A stretch of 64,000 nt of DNA from Haliscomenobacter hydrossis DSM 1100. Its GTDB lineage: Bacteria > Bacteroidota > Bacteroidia > Chitinophagales > Saprospiraceae. Below the pieces are notes generated by a model. It was not told where the DNA came from, did not search any database, and saw only the letters and a list, made by a program, of their open reading frames with translations. The stretch covers positions 3,684,315 to 3,748,314 of the forward strand of contig NC_015510.1 in assembly GCF_000212735.1 (NCBI RefSeq), in the 5' to 3' direction. Shown here one piece after another: positions 25,674 to 33,844 of this stretch. Both the position numbers and the translations under genes were made by a program. Each line of letters opens with the position of its first letter. Position 1 is the first letter of the stretch.

Positions 25674-26225
25674 CTATTGTTGTTGTTCAAATTGTTCAAT
25701 GAGTTCCCGATCCGAGATGCCTTTTTTTAGGTTGTCCATCAGTACTTGGGCGTCTTTCGCCATGGGGTGTTCGGGGTATTGGGTCAAAAAAGCCTGATAA
25801 AAATTAATCGCTTTGTCTTTGTCCTTTAGGTCGTTTTCAGCCACAAAACCTTGCATAAAAGCGGCTTCAGGGCTGCGGTTGTATTTGTTGAAACCGCTGT
25901 GAATTTTACCCCACAAATCGATGGCTGCATCCACTTGTCCAGTCGCATAACTCAGTTCGGCGGCCCGAAACAAATACAGTGGTGCCAGTGAGTCCTGCGG
26001 AAAACGCTCAGCCAATGCCTGCGCATAATCCACAAAAGTAGTCACTTTTGCGGTATCCAGGTCTTGTTCAGGCGCTTGGCGCAGTTGGGTTTCCAATTGC
26101 CCCAAAGTACTGACCAGTTGTGCTTGTGTTGCGGTGCTCACTCCTTTTTCTTGGACGGTACATGCGCTAAACAGCAACAAAATACTCAATCCCATCCATA
26201 AAACAGCCCGTAGTGATCCTTGCAT
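25674..26225 (-). CDS. TPR-like lipoprotein
   Basis: 183 aa. Signal peptide with lipobox LFSAC (Cys at about residue 22). The mature part is helical with TPR-type pairs: APLYLFRAAELSYATGQVDAAIDLW and KDKAINFYQAFLTQYPEHPMAKDA, a pattern seen in YbgF/BamD-like proteins. Cell-envelope scaffold is the best guess. A candidate promoter lies at 26250-26276. The second insertion sequence begins about 95 bp upstream of its start. Confidence 0.82.
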   Translation of the reverse strand: MQGSLRAVLWMGLSILLLFSACTVQEKGVSTATQAQLVSTLGQLETQLRQAPEQDLDTAKVTTFVDYAQALAERFPQDSLAPLYLFRAAELSYATGQVDAAIDLWGKIHSGFNKYNRSPEAAFMQGFVAENDLKDKDKAINFYQAFLTQYPEHPMAKDAQVLMDNLKKGISDRELIEQFEQQQ

Positions 26226-26249
26226 AGGTTTTAAGTTTTAATGCCGCTA

Positions 26250-26276
26250 CAAAATTACGCTCCATTTTGTAAGCAA
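26250..26276 (-). promoter_or_regulatory. Candidate promoter of the TPR lipoprotein gene
   Basis: On the minus strand TAATTTTG (exact TAnnTTTG) is preceded by TTG with a 16-bp spacer, somewhat shorter than the best cases here. It lies 25 bp before the start codon. Confidence 0.5.
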
Positions 26277-26314
26277 GACTGAATTTTTTCGCTGAGCCTT
26301 TTTTTTAACATCAT

Positions 26315-26319
26315 CTTAA
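26315..26319 (+). repeat. Target-site duplication, left copy (CTTAA)
   Basis: CTTAA directly precedes the IS terminal repeat and recurs at 27782-27786. Confidence 0.85.
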
Positions 26320-27781
26320 CTGGACTTTATCCCTTTAGAAAAGAAAAGAACTGGGTGAAAAAGCATTATTTTGAAGGTTCTCAAGCTATCAAGATATATG
26401 CAATTACCACCCGAGTTCCAGGACTCAATATCCGTTTTTTCTTGTGGATTTAGCAAGCGCACGTGGGAAAAAATAAAATTACTATTGCTAGGAGCCTTGC
26501 TATGTCCAGGTAGTCGAACTGTATGCAATATCCTGCGTACACTTGGACTTGAACACGAAAGTAGTTTTCATAAATATCATCGAGTATTGAGTTGTGCCAA
26601 ATGGTCAGCTTTGAAGTTGTCCAGCATACTCCTAAAATTGCTAGTGGATGCTTTTATCCCTGCACATGAACCGCTAGTTTTTGCTATCGATGAAACAATC
26701 GAGCGGCGTTGGGGTGCCAAGATTAAAAAGCGAGGGATTTACCGTGATCCAGTACGATCCTCCAAGAGCCACTTTGTCAAGTGTAGTGGACTGCGTTGGA
26801 TGGTATTGGCCTTGCTTACTCCTTTACCTTGGCTTGACCGAACTTGTTGGGCATTACCTGTACTGAGCGCTTTATGCCCTTCTGAACGGTATTATCAAAA
26901 CCGACCACAAGTTCGCTCCGCTAAAAAACTGACACATTGGGCTTGGCAACTCATCCAATGGTTACATCGTTATGCACTTCCTTTGAAACGTGCTGTTTAT
27001 CTGGTCGGGGATGGCTCGTATGCCACCTACGAACTACTCGATCAAGGTATCCGACAAAACATCAACCTCATCGTGCGCATGCGCCTTGACGCTCGGCTCT
27101 TCCATTTTCCTACCCCCAATCCGCCTCACAAAAGAGGCCCCAAACCCATCATTGGCAAGCGAATCATGGATATGGAACAACGACTCAACGACGGGCGCAT
27201 CAAGTGGACTAAAGTTCATTTTAGTCAATGGTATGATCGAACTAACCAAACCATGCTCATTACCTCCGGTAAAGCGCTCTGGTATAAGGCTTCTTCGCCC
27301 ATTGTTCCCATTCAATGGGTACTCATCAAAGACCCTTTGAATGAAATGGAGCCCGCGCTGCTCGCTACTACTGATCTCAAACTCGATCCGGTGCAAATCA
27401 TCAACTTCTTTGTTCGCCGTTGGCGCATTGAAGTTACTTTTGCTGAAGTGCGCAGACATCTGGGGGTCGAAACCCAACGACAATGGTCTGACTTGGCGAT
27501 TGAACGTTCAACTCCTCTGCTCTTTTCCGTTTTTTCCATCACAACCTTATTGGCGCATTCCCTTCATCAAAGCAGCCCTATCAAACCATTTACCACCGCT
27601 TGGTATCCTAAGCATATCGTCTCTTTTTCCGATGTCCTCCGTGCTGTAAAAACGGCTATCTGGAGGCATAATCAATTTTTAACCTCCTCCAAAAATACCC
27701 TTGTTGATAATTATATTCATAACATCAGGTATCTTTGGAATGTCCTTATTGGCGCTTCTGCCTAAAAGGGATAAAGTCCAG
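26320..27781 (+). mobile_element. Insertion sequence with DDE transposase, 1462 bp
   Basis: Terminal inverted repeats begin CTGGACTTTATCCCTTT on both ends (the right end read on the minus strand). They are flanked by 5-bp direct repeats CTTAA, and one full-length transposase fills the interior. The ends and gene look intact, suggesting recent insertion. The transposase is of the IS4/IS701 (DDE_5-like) kind; I cannot fix the family name without a search. Confidence 0.9.
26398..27765 (+). CDS. Transposase, IS4/IS701-like DDE family
   Basis: About 455 aa from the ATG at 26398 (MQLPPEFQDS); a TTG at 26371 could add nine residues. Candidate DDE residues: Asp in FAIDETIERRWG, Asp in VYLVGDGSYA and Glu in RRWRIEVTFAEVRRHLG. 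The block RGIYRDPVRSSKSHFVK is characteristic of this transposase group. No frameshift or internal stop. It reads to within 16 bp of the IS right end. Confidence 0.88.
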   Translation: MQLPPEFQDSISVFSCGFSKRTWEKIKLLLLGALLCPGSRTVCNILRTLGLEHESSFHKYHRVLSCAKWSALKLSSILLKLLVDAFIPAHEPLVFAIDETIERRWGAKIKKRGIYRDPVRSSKSHFVKCSGLRWMVLALLTPLPWLDRTCWALPVLSALCPSERYYQNRPQVRSAKKLTHWAWQLIQWLHRYALPLKRAVYLVGDGSYATYELLDQGIRQNINLIVRMRLDARLFHFPTPNPPHKRGPKPIIGKRIMDMEQRLNDGRIKWTKVHFSQWYDRTNQTMLITSGKALWYKASSPIVPIQWVLIKDPLNEMEPALLATTDLKLDPVQIINFFVRRWRIEVTFAEVRRHLGVETQRQWSDLAIERSTPLLFSVFSITTLLAHSLHQSSPIKPFTTAWYPKHIVSFSDVLRAVKTAIWRHNQFLTSSKNTLVDNYIHNIRYLWNVLIGASA

Positions 27782-27786
27782 CTTAA
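27782..27786 (+). repeat. Target-site duplication, right copy (CTTAA)
   Basis: Direct copy of 26315-26319, touching the right terminal repeat. Confidence 0.85.
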
Positions 27787-27851
27787 GAATGTTGCATTAA
27801 ACTCCTTACATTTCCTACAGTCTAAGCTTTCACAAACACAAATCGCTGGAC

Positions 27852-29234
27852 ATGGAGAAGATCAAACACCTCTACTGGCGCGCAGGTTTTGGCCTGAGCC
27901 CAACAGAGTGGCAACAAAAGCGTGAATGGCCCATCAGCAAGGCCATTGATGAGCTGTTTACCCAAGCGCGGCAGGCACAAGTTGCGCTCCCGATGGCCGA
28001 AATGGGTTTGCCGGAAGACATGGAAAAAAAACGCGAAAACCGCGAACTATTTGAGCAGGTTTTGCGCGAAGAAAAACGCCGCATCTTTGAATACAACGTC
28101 AATTGGGTGAACCGCATGGCCAACCCCAAAGAGAGCGCCTTGCTGGAGCGTATGACCTTTTTCTGGCATGGCCACTTTGCCTGTAAGCCGGACTTTGGCA
28201 AGCTCAGCATGCAGTACCTCAACACCTTACGCAAACACGCCCTGGGCAATTTTAAAGACATGATGCTGGCTGTGGCCCAAGACCCGGCCATGATTCGTTA
28301 CCTGAATAACCAACAAAACCGCAAGGAAAAGCCAAATGAAAACTTTGCCCGGGAATTGATGGAATTGTTTACCCTGGGTCGGGGTAACTACAGCGAAAAA
28401 GACATCAAAGAGGCGGCCCGGGCCTTTACGGGTTGGTCGAGCGATCTCCGGGGCGATTACATTTTTCGGCCCTTCTGGCACGACTACGGCAGCAAAACTT
28501 TTTTTGGAAAAACGGGCAATTTTGATGGAGCTGACATCATCAACATCATTTTGGAAAAACCCGAAACAGCGCAATTCATCGTGCGCAAGGTGTACAAACA
28601 CTTTGTGAATGAGCAAGTGGATGAAACGGTGGTCGCAACGTTAAGCAAGCAGTTTTACCAATCGGGTTACGACATCGGTAAGCTGATGCGCAGTATTTTT
28701 TCCAGCGAATGGTTTTATGCCCCCCAAAATATGGGCAACCGCATCAAATCGCCCATTGAATTTACGGCGGGGTTGATGCGTACGGTCGACATGAAATTTG
28801 ACCAACCGATGGGCATGTTGTTCATTCAGCGAGCTTTGGGGCAAATTTTATTTAACCCGCCCAATGTAGCGGGGTGGCCGGGTGGCAAAACCTGGATCGA
28901 CAACTCGACCTTGATGCTCCGCCTGAACCTGCCGGGGTATTTGTTCAATGCCACCGAATTCAGCCTGCGCACCAAAGGGGAATTTGAAGACGAAACGCGC
29001 GAAAAAGGCGGGCGTCGCCTGAGCAATACCCTCAATATGGCCCCCCTCAGCGGCAGCATCAAAGGATCGACCGCCAATGACATTGCCGCCGAGTTGGCAA
29101 AATACCTGCTGTCCACTCAACCCGCGCTGCCCATTGAGTCCTACACCAAAGAATTGGCCGCAACCGATCGGGAATCAATCATCCGGCAAATGACTTTGCG
29201 TTTGATGACTTTACCGGAATACCAATTGTGCTAA
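27852..29234 (+). CDS. DUF1800 family protein
   Basis: 460 aa. DUF1800 hallmarks: LYWRAGFGLSPTEW at the N-terminus, MTFFWHGHFACK, NENFARELMELFTLGRGNY, ARAFTGW and PPNVAGWPGGKTWI. The biochemical role is unknown; the family is almost always paired with DUF1501, as here, and is thought to be an envelope or exported system. No signal peptide is visible. The insertion sequence ends only 70 bp upstream of the ATG, so the native promoter may have been displaced or replaced. Confidence 0.92.
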   Translation: MEKIKHLYWRAGFGLSPTEWQQKREWPISKAIDELFTQARQAQVALPMAEMGLPEDMEKKRENRELFEQVLREEKRRIFEYNVNWVNRMANPKESALLERMTFFWHGHFACKPDFGKLSMQYLNTLRKHALGNFKDMMLAVAQDPAMIRYLNNQQNRKEKPNENFARELMELFTLGRGNYSEKDIKEAARAFTGWSSDLRGDYIFRPFWHDYGSKTFFGKTGNFDGADIINIILEKPETAQFIVRKVYKHFVNEQVDETVVATLSKQFYQSGYDIGKLMRSIFSSEWFYAPQNMGNRIKSPIEFTAGLMRTVDMKFDQPMGMLFIQRALGQILFNPPNVAGWPGGKTWIDNSTLMLRLNLPGYLFNATEFSLRTKGEFEDETREKGGRRLSNTLNMAPLSGSIKGSTANDIAAELAKYLLSTQPALPIESYTKELAATDRESIIRQMTLRLMTLPEYQLC

Positions 29235-29245
29235 TTTTATATAAA

Positions 29246-29340
29246 GGTTGAGAAGGTTGAGAAGTTGAGGCTACCGCAGCGACTTAGACAAAAGTTACTG
29301 CGGCAGCCTCAACCTTCTCAACTTTTCAACCTCCTCAACT
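29246..29340 (+). repeat. GTTGAGAAG-type hairpin between DUF1800 and DUF1501
   Basis: The left arm GGTTGAGAAG...GAGGCTACCGCAG and right arm CTGCGGCAGCCTCAACC...CTCCTCAACT are complementary. It occupies nearly the whole 114-bp spacer within an operon. Same core (GAGGCTrCCGCA) as 36341-36504 and 41548-41665. Confidence 0.85.
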
Positions 29341-29348
29341 TAAAAAAG

Positions 29349-30545
29349 ATGAAAAGAAGAAATTTTTTGAAGCAGTCGGCACTGGTCAGCACCGCCATGA
29401 TGATTCCGGCCTTCCTCAACGATATCGCCTTCGGCCAATTGATGGCGCGCCGGAGCGGAAAAGTACTGGTAGTTGTGCAGTTTTCGGGGGGCAACGATGG
29501 ACTCAATACCATTGTGCCTTACCAAAATGATTTGTACTACCAAAACCGGCCAAGTCTGGCCATCCCCAAAACGGAAGTGCTGAAGGTGAGCAGCGAGTTG
29601 GGGTTCAACCCTGCTTTGCAAGCACTACAAGGGCTGTACGATGATGGAGTAATGAGCATTGTCAACAGTGTGGGATACCCCAACCCCGACCGCTCGCATT
29701 TCCGCTCGATGGACATTTGGCATACCGCCAGCGAGAGTACCGAATACCTCAACTCGGGCTGGCTGGGTCGTTACCTGGACAGCAATTGCCAGGGTTGTGC
29801 CTCGCCCTACCACGCCATTGAATTGGACGACACCTTGAGCCTGGCCCTCAAAGGCAATCAACGCCGGGGTTTTGCCATGAGTGATCCAGCGCAGCTCAAA
29901 CGCACCACCGACAACAAAATCCTGCAAGCGGTGGGCAAAACGCCTAGCTCGGCTCACCACGAGGAAAATGTGGCCTACCTATACAAAACCCTGGTGGACA
30001 CGCAATCTTCAGCGGATTATTTGTTCGAAAAATCGAAGGTGTACCGCACAACGGTGGCCTATCCACAAAGTGAGTTTGCCAAGGATTTGAAGATGATCTC
30101 GCAGTTGATCACTGCGGATACGGATACGCGCATTTATTACGCGTCCTTGACCGGCTTTGACACCCACGCCAACCAACGCAACCGCCAGGAGCGCCTGTTG
30201 CAGCAATACGCCGAGGGCATGAAAGCTTTTGTGCAAGACCTCAAGCAGAACAACCTGCTGAACGACGTCCTGATCATGACTTTTTCGGAATTCGGTCGGC
30301 GGGTAAAACAAAACGCCAGCGTAGGCACCGACCACGGTACGGCCAACAACCTCTTTCTGATGGGCGGAAACCTCAAAAAAGCGGGCTTCTTCAACGGCCC
30401 ACCCAATTTGAGTGACCTGGATGACGGAGACCTCAAGTACCAGGTCGACTTCCGCGACATTTACACCACGCTGCTCAACCGCTGGCTGGATGCTCCGGCA
30501 CCCCAGATTTTGGGTCAGTCTTTCAAGGGTTTAGAACTTGTTTAA
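29349..30545 (+). CDS. DUF1501 family exported protein
   Basis: About 398 aa from ATG 29349 (MKRRNFLKQSA...). The twin-arginine-like start and FGQ end fit export through Tat, with cleavage near Gln. The fold is sulfatase/alkaline phosphatase-like in the family: VVVQFSGGNDGLNTIVPY, NPDRSHFRSMDIWHT, TGFDTHANQ, MTFSEFGRRVKQN and GTDHGTANN are visible. An upstream in-frame extension would be translated from the hairpin and is rejected. TatA is encoded 5.5 kb downstream. Partner of the DUF1800 gene. Confidence 0.92.
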   Translation: MKRRNFLKQSALVSTAMMIPAFLNDIAFGQLMARRSGKVLVVVQFSGGNDGLNTIVPYQNDLYYQNRPSLAIPKTEVLKVSSELGFNPALQALQGLYDDGVMSIVNSVGYPNPDRSHFRSMDIWHTASESTEYLNSGWLGRYLDSNCQGCASPYHAIELDDTLSLALKGNQRRGFAMSDPAQLKRTTDNKILQAVGKTPSSAHHEENVAYLYKTLVDTQSSADYLFEKSKVYRTTVAYPQSEFAKDLKMISQLITADTDTRIYYASLTGFDTHANQRNRQERLLQQYAEGMKAFVQDLKQNNLLNDVLIMTFSEFGRRVKQNASVGTDHGTANNLFLMGGNLKKAGFFNGPPNLSDLDDGDLKYQVDFRDIYTTLLNRWLDAPAPQILGQSFKGLELV

Positions 30546-30569
30546 TTTTCATTGTATAAAAACCGTTCC

Positions 30570-30941
30570 ATGAAACTGTTAAAAATCAGCTTTGTCTTTG
30601 CATTTTTTCTGTTGATTTCACTGAATTTGAGCGCACAACGACCAGGTGGTCGAGGCGGGGCAATGCCCAACCTTGACTCCATGCGGATCAAATTGAATTT
30701 GAGCGCGGATCAGGAAACCAAGATCAAAGGAATAGTGAGCAATTACCGCCCCAAACTGAAAGCGGCCCGCGACAACAATACGGAGCAAACGGCACGTCGC
30801 GAGGCCATGGCCCCGCTCATGCAGGCCATGCAGGAAGAAATTCGCGCCGCGCTGAACGAGGAGCAAAAAGTGAAACTGGATGCGATGAAGGCGAACCGGC
30901 CGAAGAAAGGGAAAGGGGCCGGACAACCTAAGCAGAAGTAA
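30570..30941 (+). CDS. Spy/CpxP-like small periplasmic protein
   Basis: About 123 aa. Signal peptide MKLLKISFVFAFFLLISLNLSA, cleavage before Gln. The mature part is a charged helix bundle with the LTxxQ-like features of Spy/CpxP proteins: LNLSADQETKIKGIVSNY and LNEEQKVKLDAMKANR, ending in a Lys/Gly-rich tail. Such proteins act as periplasmic chaperones or metal/stress sensors. It lies 24 bp after the DUF1501 gene and is probably in its operon. Start ATG 30570. Confidence 0.8.
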   Translation: MKLLKISFVFAFFLLISLNLSAQRPGGRGGAMPNLDSMRIKLNLSADQETKIKGIVSNYRPKLKAARDNNTEQTARREAMAPLMQAMQEEIRAALNEEQKVKLDAMKANRPKKGKGAGQPKQK

Positions 30942-30945
30942 AAAA

Positions 30946-31038
30946 GTTCGGGGGTTCGGGAGTTAATCGGTCGCCGAGCGATGGTTACTGAGCGTAGCCG
31001 AAGTAAGCCGAGGTGCTGATTAGCTCCCGAACCTTCGA
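30946..31038 (+). repeat. GTTCG-type hairpin with CACTGAGCG-like inner sequence
   Basis: The outer arms GTTCGGGAG-TTAATC and GATTAGCTCCCGAAC pair. The inner stretch GGTTACTGAGCGTAGCCGAAGTAAGCC resembles the loop of the hairpin at 33734-33800, so two hairpin families are combined here. Confidence 0.75.
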
Positions 31039-31084
31039 CAACCACAAAACACAAAATTGTAGGGCTTAAAAAGAATTCAAACAA

Positions 31085-31114
31085 TTGCACTACAAGCCTT
31101 GCTTTTTAGGCTTG
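31085..31114 (+). promoter_or_regulatory. Candidate promoter of the 31154-32905 gene group
   Basis: TTG at 31085, 19-bp spacer, TAGGCTTG at 31107 (one mismatch to TAnnTTTG). It overlaps a small AAGCCT/AGGCTT dyad (31096-31113) that might bind a regulator. Confidence 0.5.
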
Positions 31115-31153
31115 AAAATTTTATGTTTAAATTCCTTTTAAACTCTACAAAAA

Positions 31154-31696
31154 ATGACCATCAGAACACTGTCGCCCCCACCCCTTGAGCCTAAAAAAGA
31201 GATATTGGAATCACCTGCTCCAAAACCCCGCCGAGGGCTATGGTGGTTAGTCGTTCTGGCGATAGCCGTGGTTTATGCAGCTTTTAACGTAGAGGATTTT
31301 GATTTTTTGATAGAAAAGGATGGGGGGTATGATTTATCACCACAGCGAAAGGAAAAGTTGCAGAAGGAATTGGGCGAATACGATGAAGCGGAGCAGTACG
31401 TAATATTTGCAGCGGAAGCAGGCTATTATCCTTGCTACAATTGTGGAAAACAAACACTGATCTACTTAAATGTAGGTGAAGTATGGAAATATGGTTCAAC
31501 GCGGATTGGCAAAAATCGTAGATACGGTAATGTCGGAATTCCTCTAGGCTTAACCTACTTAACAGAATATGTTGGAGATTATACAATTTGCCAAAAGCTC
31601 GAAAAAATCAAAATTTACAACTATGCACTATTACCTGAAAATTTGAAAAGATCAACTCCTTTAATTCGGCCTCCAGGTAATAAGGTTGATTTTTAA
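31154..31696 (+). CDS. Putative toxin-like membrane-anchored protein
   Basis: 180 aa. A proline-rich N-terminus (SPPPLEPKKEILESPAPKP), one transmembrane helix (residues about 29-45, WWLVVLAIAVVYAAF), a charged linker, then a compact C-terminal domain with YYPCYNCGK, VGEVWKYGST, a conserved Glu in CQKLEKIKIYNY and a terminal RPPGNKVDF. The GEVWKYG...RYG pattern followed by a Glu helix recalls GIY-YIG-like nuclease toxins found as polymorphic toxin tips. I infer this from pattern only. DNA is AT-richer than its neighbours. The two following genes look like immunity proteins. Confidence 0.55.
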   Translation: MTIRTLSPPPLEPKKEILESPAPKPRRGLWWLVVLAIAVVYAAFNVEDFDFLIEKDGGYDLSPQRKEKLQKELGEYDEAEQYVIFAAEAGYYPCYNCGKQTLIYLNVGEVWKYGSTRIGKNRRYGNVGIPLGLTYLTEYVGDYTICQKLEKIKIYNYALLPENLKRSTPLIRPPGNKVDF

Positions 31697-31719
31697 TGAA
31701 AAACACTTAAATTGCAGTA

Positions 31720-32169
31720 ATGAACAATCAAGCAGTCATACAAAGACCTATTTACACTTCCAGTGCGTGTTGGCATGAAGTGCCTTTCGAAAAGGTGCAA
31801 CTAACTTACGAGCTAGGAAGGTTTTTGGACGAAAGAATCAGTGTCGAAGCTTTTGGCTCGGGATTGAAAGGTATCTGGTTTGTTGCGTTGATTATGCTTC
31901 CAGAGCAGAAAAGACATACCAATGAAATTATTTTTCACCGAAAGACTAAACTGTTGGAGATTTTCTGGCGGATGGACTATGAAAAAGTGATGGCTGCTTC
32001 ACTGCCAGAGTTTAAAGATTACTTAGCCAACTTTTTTATTGAGGTGCTCTATGTTGCAAGTGAGCAGAAAAAAATCAAAGAATTCGACATGGTTGGATTT
32101 ATTGAGACATCGGCAAAAACAATTACTGCCTGGTCGTCGATTGAAAAAAGTATACCCCAAGCGCAGTAA
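31720..32169 (+). CDS. Putative immunity protein (Imm44-like)
   Basis: 149-aa cytoplasmic, acidic protein without signal peptide. The pattern IFHRKTKLLEIFWRMDYEKV, then a helix and EVLYVASEQKKIKEFD, resembles Imm44-type immunity proteins of polymorphic toxin systems; this assignment is from memory of the pattern and uncertain. It lies 23 bp after the putative toxin gene and is surely cotranscribed. Low G+C like its neighbours. Confidence 0.5.
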   Translation: MNNQAVIQRPIYTSSACWHEVPFEKVQLTYELGRFLDERISVEAFGSGLKGIWFVALIMLPEQKRHTNEIIFHRKTKLLEIFWRMDYEKVMAASLPEFKDYLANFFIEVLYVASEQKKIKEFDMVGFIETSAKTITAWSSIEKSIPQAQ

Positions 32170-32239
32170 AAAATACTAACCCAATAATCTTTTAGGGATG
32201 AGAAAAAATAATGGCATCAGCAAATCCAATGACTGAAGT

Positions 32240-32905
32240 ATGCTAAACTTTTTAAAAAAATTATTCGGTACAGCCCACCAACAAACGGCAAAAGATTTTA
32301 CTGAAAAAGAATATGAAACGGATTATGAACTCAAAGTACAAGGACTTGAAAATGTTTTGGGTAAAATGCACGACTTAGTTGGGCATGCAATCATTTCTTT
32401 TGCAGTTGGAGGCGCAGTTGACATGTATTATTTCCCCAATCATATCAAGGGCACAGGTTTTGCGACGATGGAACTTTTAGAACCAGATGGAACTGGCCCT
32501 TTGCCAAACAGGCATGGGACGTATGAACTTGTGGCTTTTACCAAGCACAATTACGAACACAACAGTGATACGCAGACTCCTTTTAATTTTATTGAACGAA
32601 AAGTTTGTGGTTTTTTTACAACAATTGCAGATTATTCAAGGCAAGCTATTATAAACCCCAATGAAACTTGCGAAATCCCCAACGATGAAGGCAAAGAAAA
32701 TACTTGTTTAATCTTTGACTTGTATGAACCTGAAAACAAGAAATTTATAATTGGCGACAGACACCATCATTTACTGCTGTGCATTCAAGTTTTTAGAAGC
32801 GAAATGGAATATGCTAGAGAAAATGGCGCTGATCAGTTATTTGAAAAATTGAAGCAAGTAGGGTACTACCCTTATAGCGACTTAGATAGAACCCCTGTCG
32901 TTTGA
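32240..32905 (+). CDS. SUFU-like domain protein, putative immunity factor
   Basis: 221 aa, soluble. Pattern GGAVDMYYFPNHIKGTGFATME, YELVAFTKH, then HHHLLLCIQVFRSEMEYARENG and a terminal GYYPYSDLDRTPVV fits bacterial suppressor-of-fused-like proteins, which serve as immunity factors in polymorphic toxin loci. It starts with ATG 32240, 70 bp after the preceding gene. Alternative: an unrelated conserved hypothetical. The three genes 31154-32905 share low G+C, suggesting joint acquisition. Confidence 0.6.
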   Translation: MLNFLKKLFGTAHQQTAKDFTEKEYETDYELKVQGLENVLGKMHDLVGHAIISFAVGGAVDMYYFPNHIKGTGFATMELLEPDGTGPLPNRHGTYELVAFTKHNYEHNSDTQTPFNFIERKVCGFFTTIADYSRQAIINPNETCEIPNDEGKENTCLIFDLYEPENKKFIIGDRHHHLLLCIQVFRSEMEYARENGADQLFEKLKQVGYYPYSDLDRTPVV

Positions 32906-32916
32906 TAAAAAGTAAC

Positions 32917-32992
32917 ATCGCTCGTGGATTCGAGACTCAAAGGATTAGACCTCCCCCAACTCCCGAACCCACGAACCTTCGAACCCTAAAAA
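32917..32992 (+). repeat. Degenerate GTTCG-type hairpin
   Basis: The right side CTCCCGAACCCACGAACCTTCGAACCC is clear. The left arm (CTCGTGGATTCGAGACTC) pairs poorly with it. It lies between the putative immunity gene and the convergent barrel gene. Confidence 0.5.
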
Positions 32993-33711
32993 ATAATCCC
33001 CAGCTTAATCACAATCGCGCTCCCCGTTGCCTTGGAGTTCTCGCGTTTGTTGCCAGCAGGGTCAAAAATGGTGCCTTTGTCTTCCGTAAGATCCGTAAAG
33101 CCAGATTGGAAGCCCAGGCCTGCGACGAGGGAGGTGGTTTCCGCCAGGCTGTACTCAATCCCGCCGTTCAATCCCCAAAGCATACTGATGCCATTGATGT
33201 CTTTGCGGATGTTGATTTTTTCGGCATCGGAGCCGATCCCGCGCCCCTCAATACTTCCGGTGGATTTGGATTTAAAGTTCAAGAACACCCCTGGTTCCAG
33301 GAAGTAGCGTACCCGACCGAATTCGCGGGTCCGCATTTTTACGAGGAGGGGAATTTCAATGAACTGCAAGCCGTATTTGAGTTTGACCCCATCCGGCAGG
33401 GTATCCAGGTTGGGTCCCAAATCCGATTGTACCCAATATTTGCCGCCGTATTCATAAGTCAGGGATCCGCCGTGGTTGAACGCGAACCCAATTCCGCTGG
33501 AAATGGCGTAGTTTTGGCGGAAATACAACTCGGTCATCATCCCCAGTTTTAGCCCGAGGTTGGTACCATTGCGGTTGATGCGGTTGTTGTCGGTTCCAAT
33601 GCCCGTAAAAGCAGGGCTTAACTGAAATCCAAACCTTACATCTTCAAACTGGGCAGATAACTGCGTTAGCGCAATGCATAAAAATGCTGCTACTGCAATA
33701 ATTTTTTTCAT
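32986..33711 (-). CDS. PorT-like outer-membrane beta-barrel protein
   Basis: 241 aa. Signal peptide MKKIIAVAAFLCIALTQLSA with cleavage before Gln. The mature protein alternates amphipathic strands (FGFQLSPAFTGIG, LGLKLGMMTELYF, FIEIPLLVKMRT, FLEPGVFLNFK) ending in an aromatic C-terminus (IVIKLGIIF) typical for barrels recognised by the Bam complex. The FIEIPLLVK block is common in the PorT/OMP_b-brl_2 group. A type IX role cannot be assumed from this alone. Confidence 0.85.
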   Translation of the reverse strand: MKKIIAVAAFLCIALTQLSAQFEDVRFGFQLSPAFTGIGTDNNRINRNGTNLGLKLGMMTELYFRQNYAISSGIGFAFNHGGSLTYEYGGKYWVQSDLGPNLDTLPDGVKLKYGLQFIEIPLLVKMRTREFGRVRYFLEPGVFLNFKSKSTGSIEGRGIGSDAEKINIRKDINGISMLWGLNGGIEYSLAETTSLVAGLGFQSGFTDLTEDKGTIFDPAGNKRENSKATGSAIVIKLGIIF

Positions 33712-33733
33712 TTTTCGATTGTTTTGGTGGTGG

Positions 33734-33800
33734 TTGAGGTTGAAACAACAAAACGGTCACTGAGCGAAGCCGAAGTGCAGTTTTGTTGTTTCAACCTCAA
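33734..33800 (+). repeat. Perfect 21-bp hairpin with CACTGAGCG loop
   Basis: TTGAGGTTGAAACAACAAAAC at 33734-33754 has an exact reverse complement at 33780-33800. The 25-base loop (GGTCACTGAGCGAAGCCGAAGTGC.) can itself fold through CACT/AGTG. It lies in the divergent spacer between the barrel gene and gldB, where a terminator would not be expected. Confidence 0.88.
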
Positions 33801-33844
33801 TACAAAAATACGTGCTCACAAATAAAAAAAAAGTCTGATCCGGT

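Noticed and set aside
2089-27781. Composite transposon bounded by the two insertion sequences
   Set aside because: The elements belong to different families with different ends and target duplications, and the 22 kb between them is ordinary housekeeping DNA.
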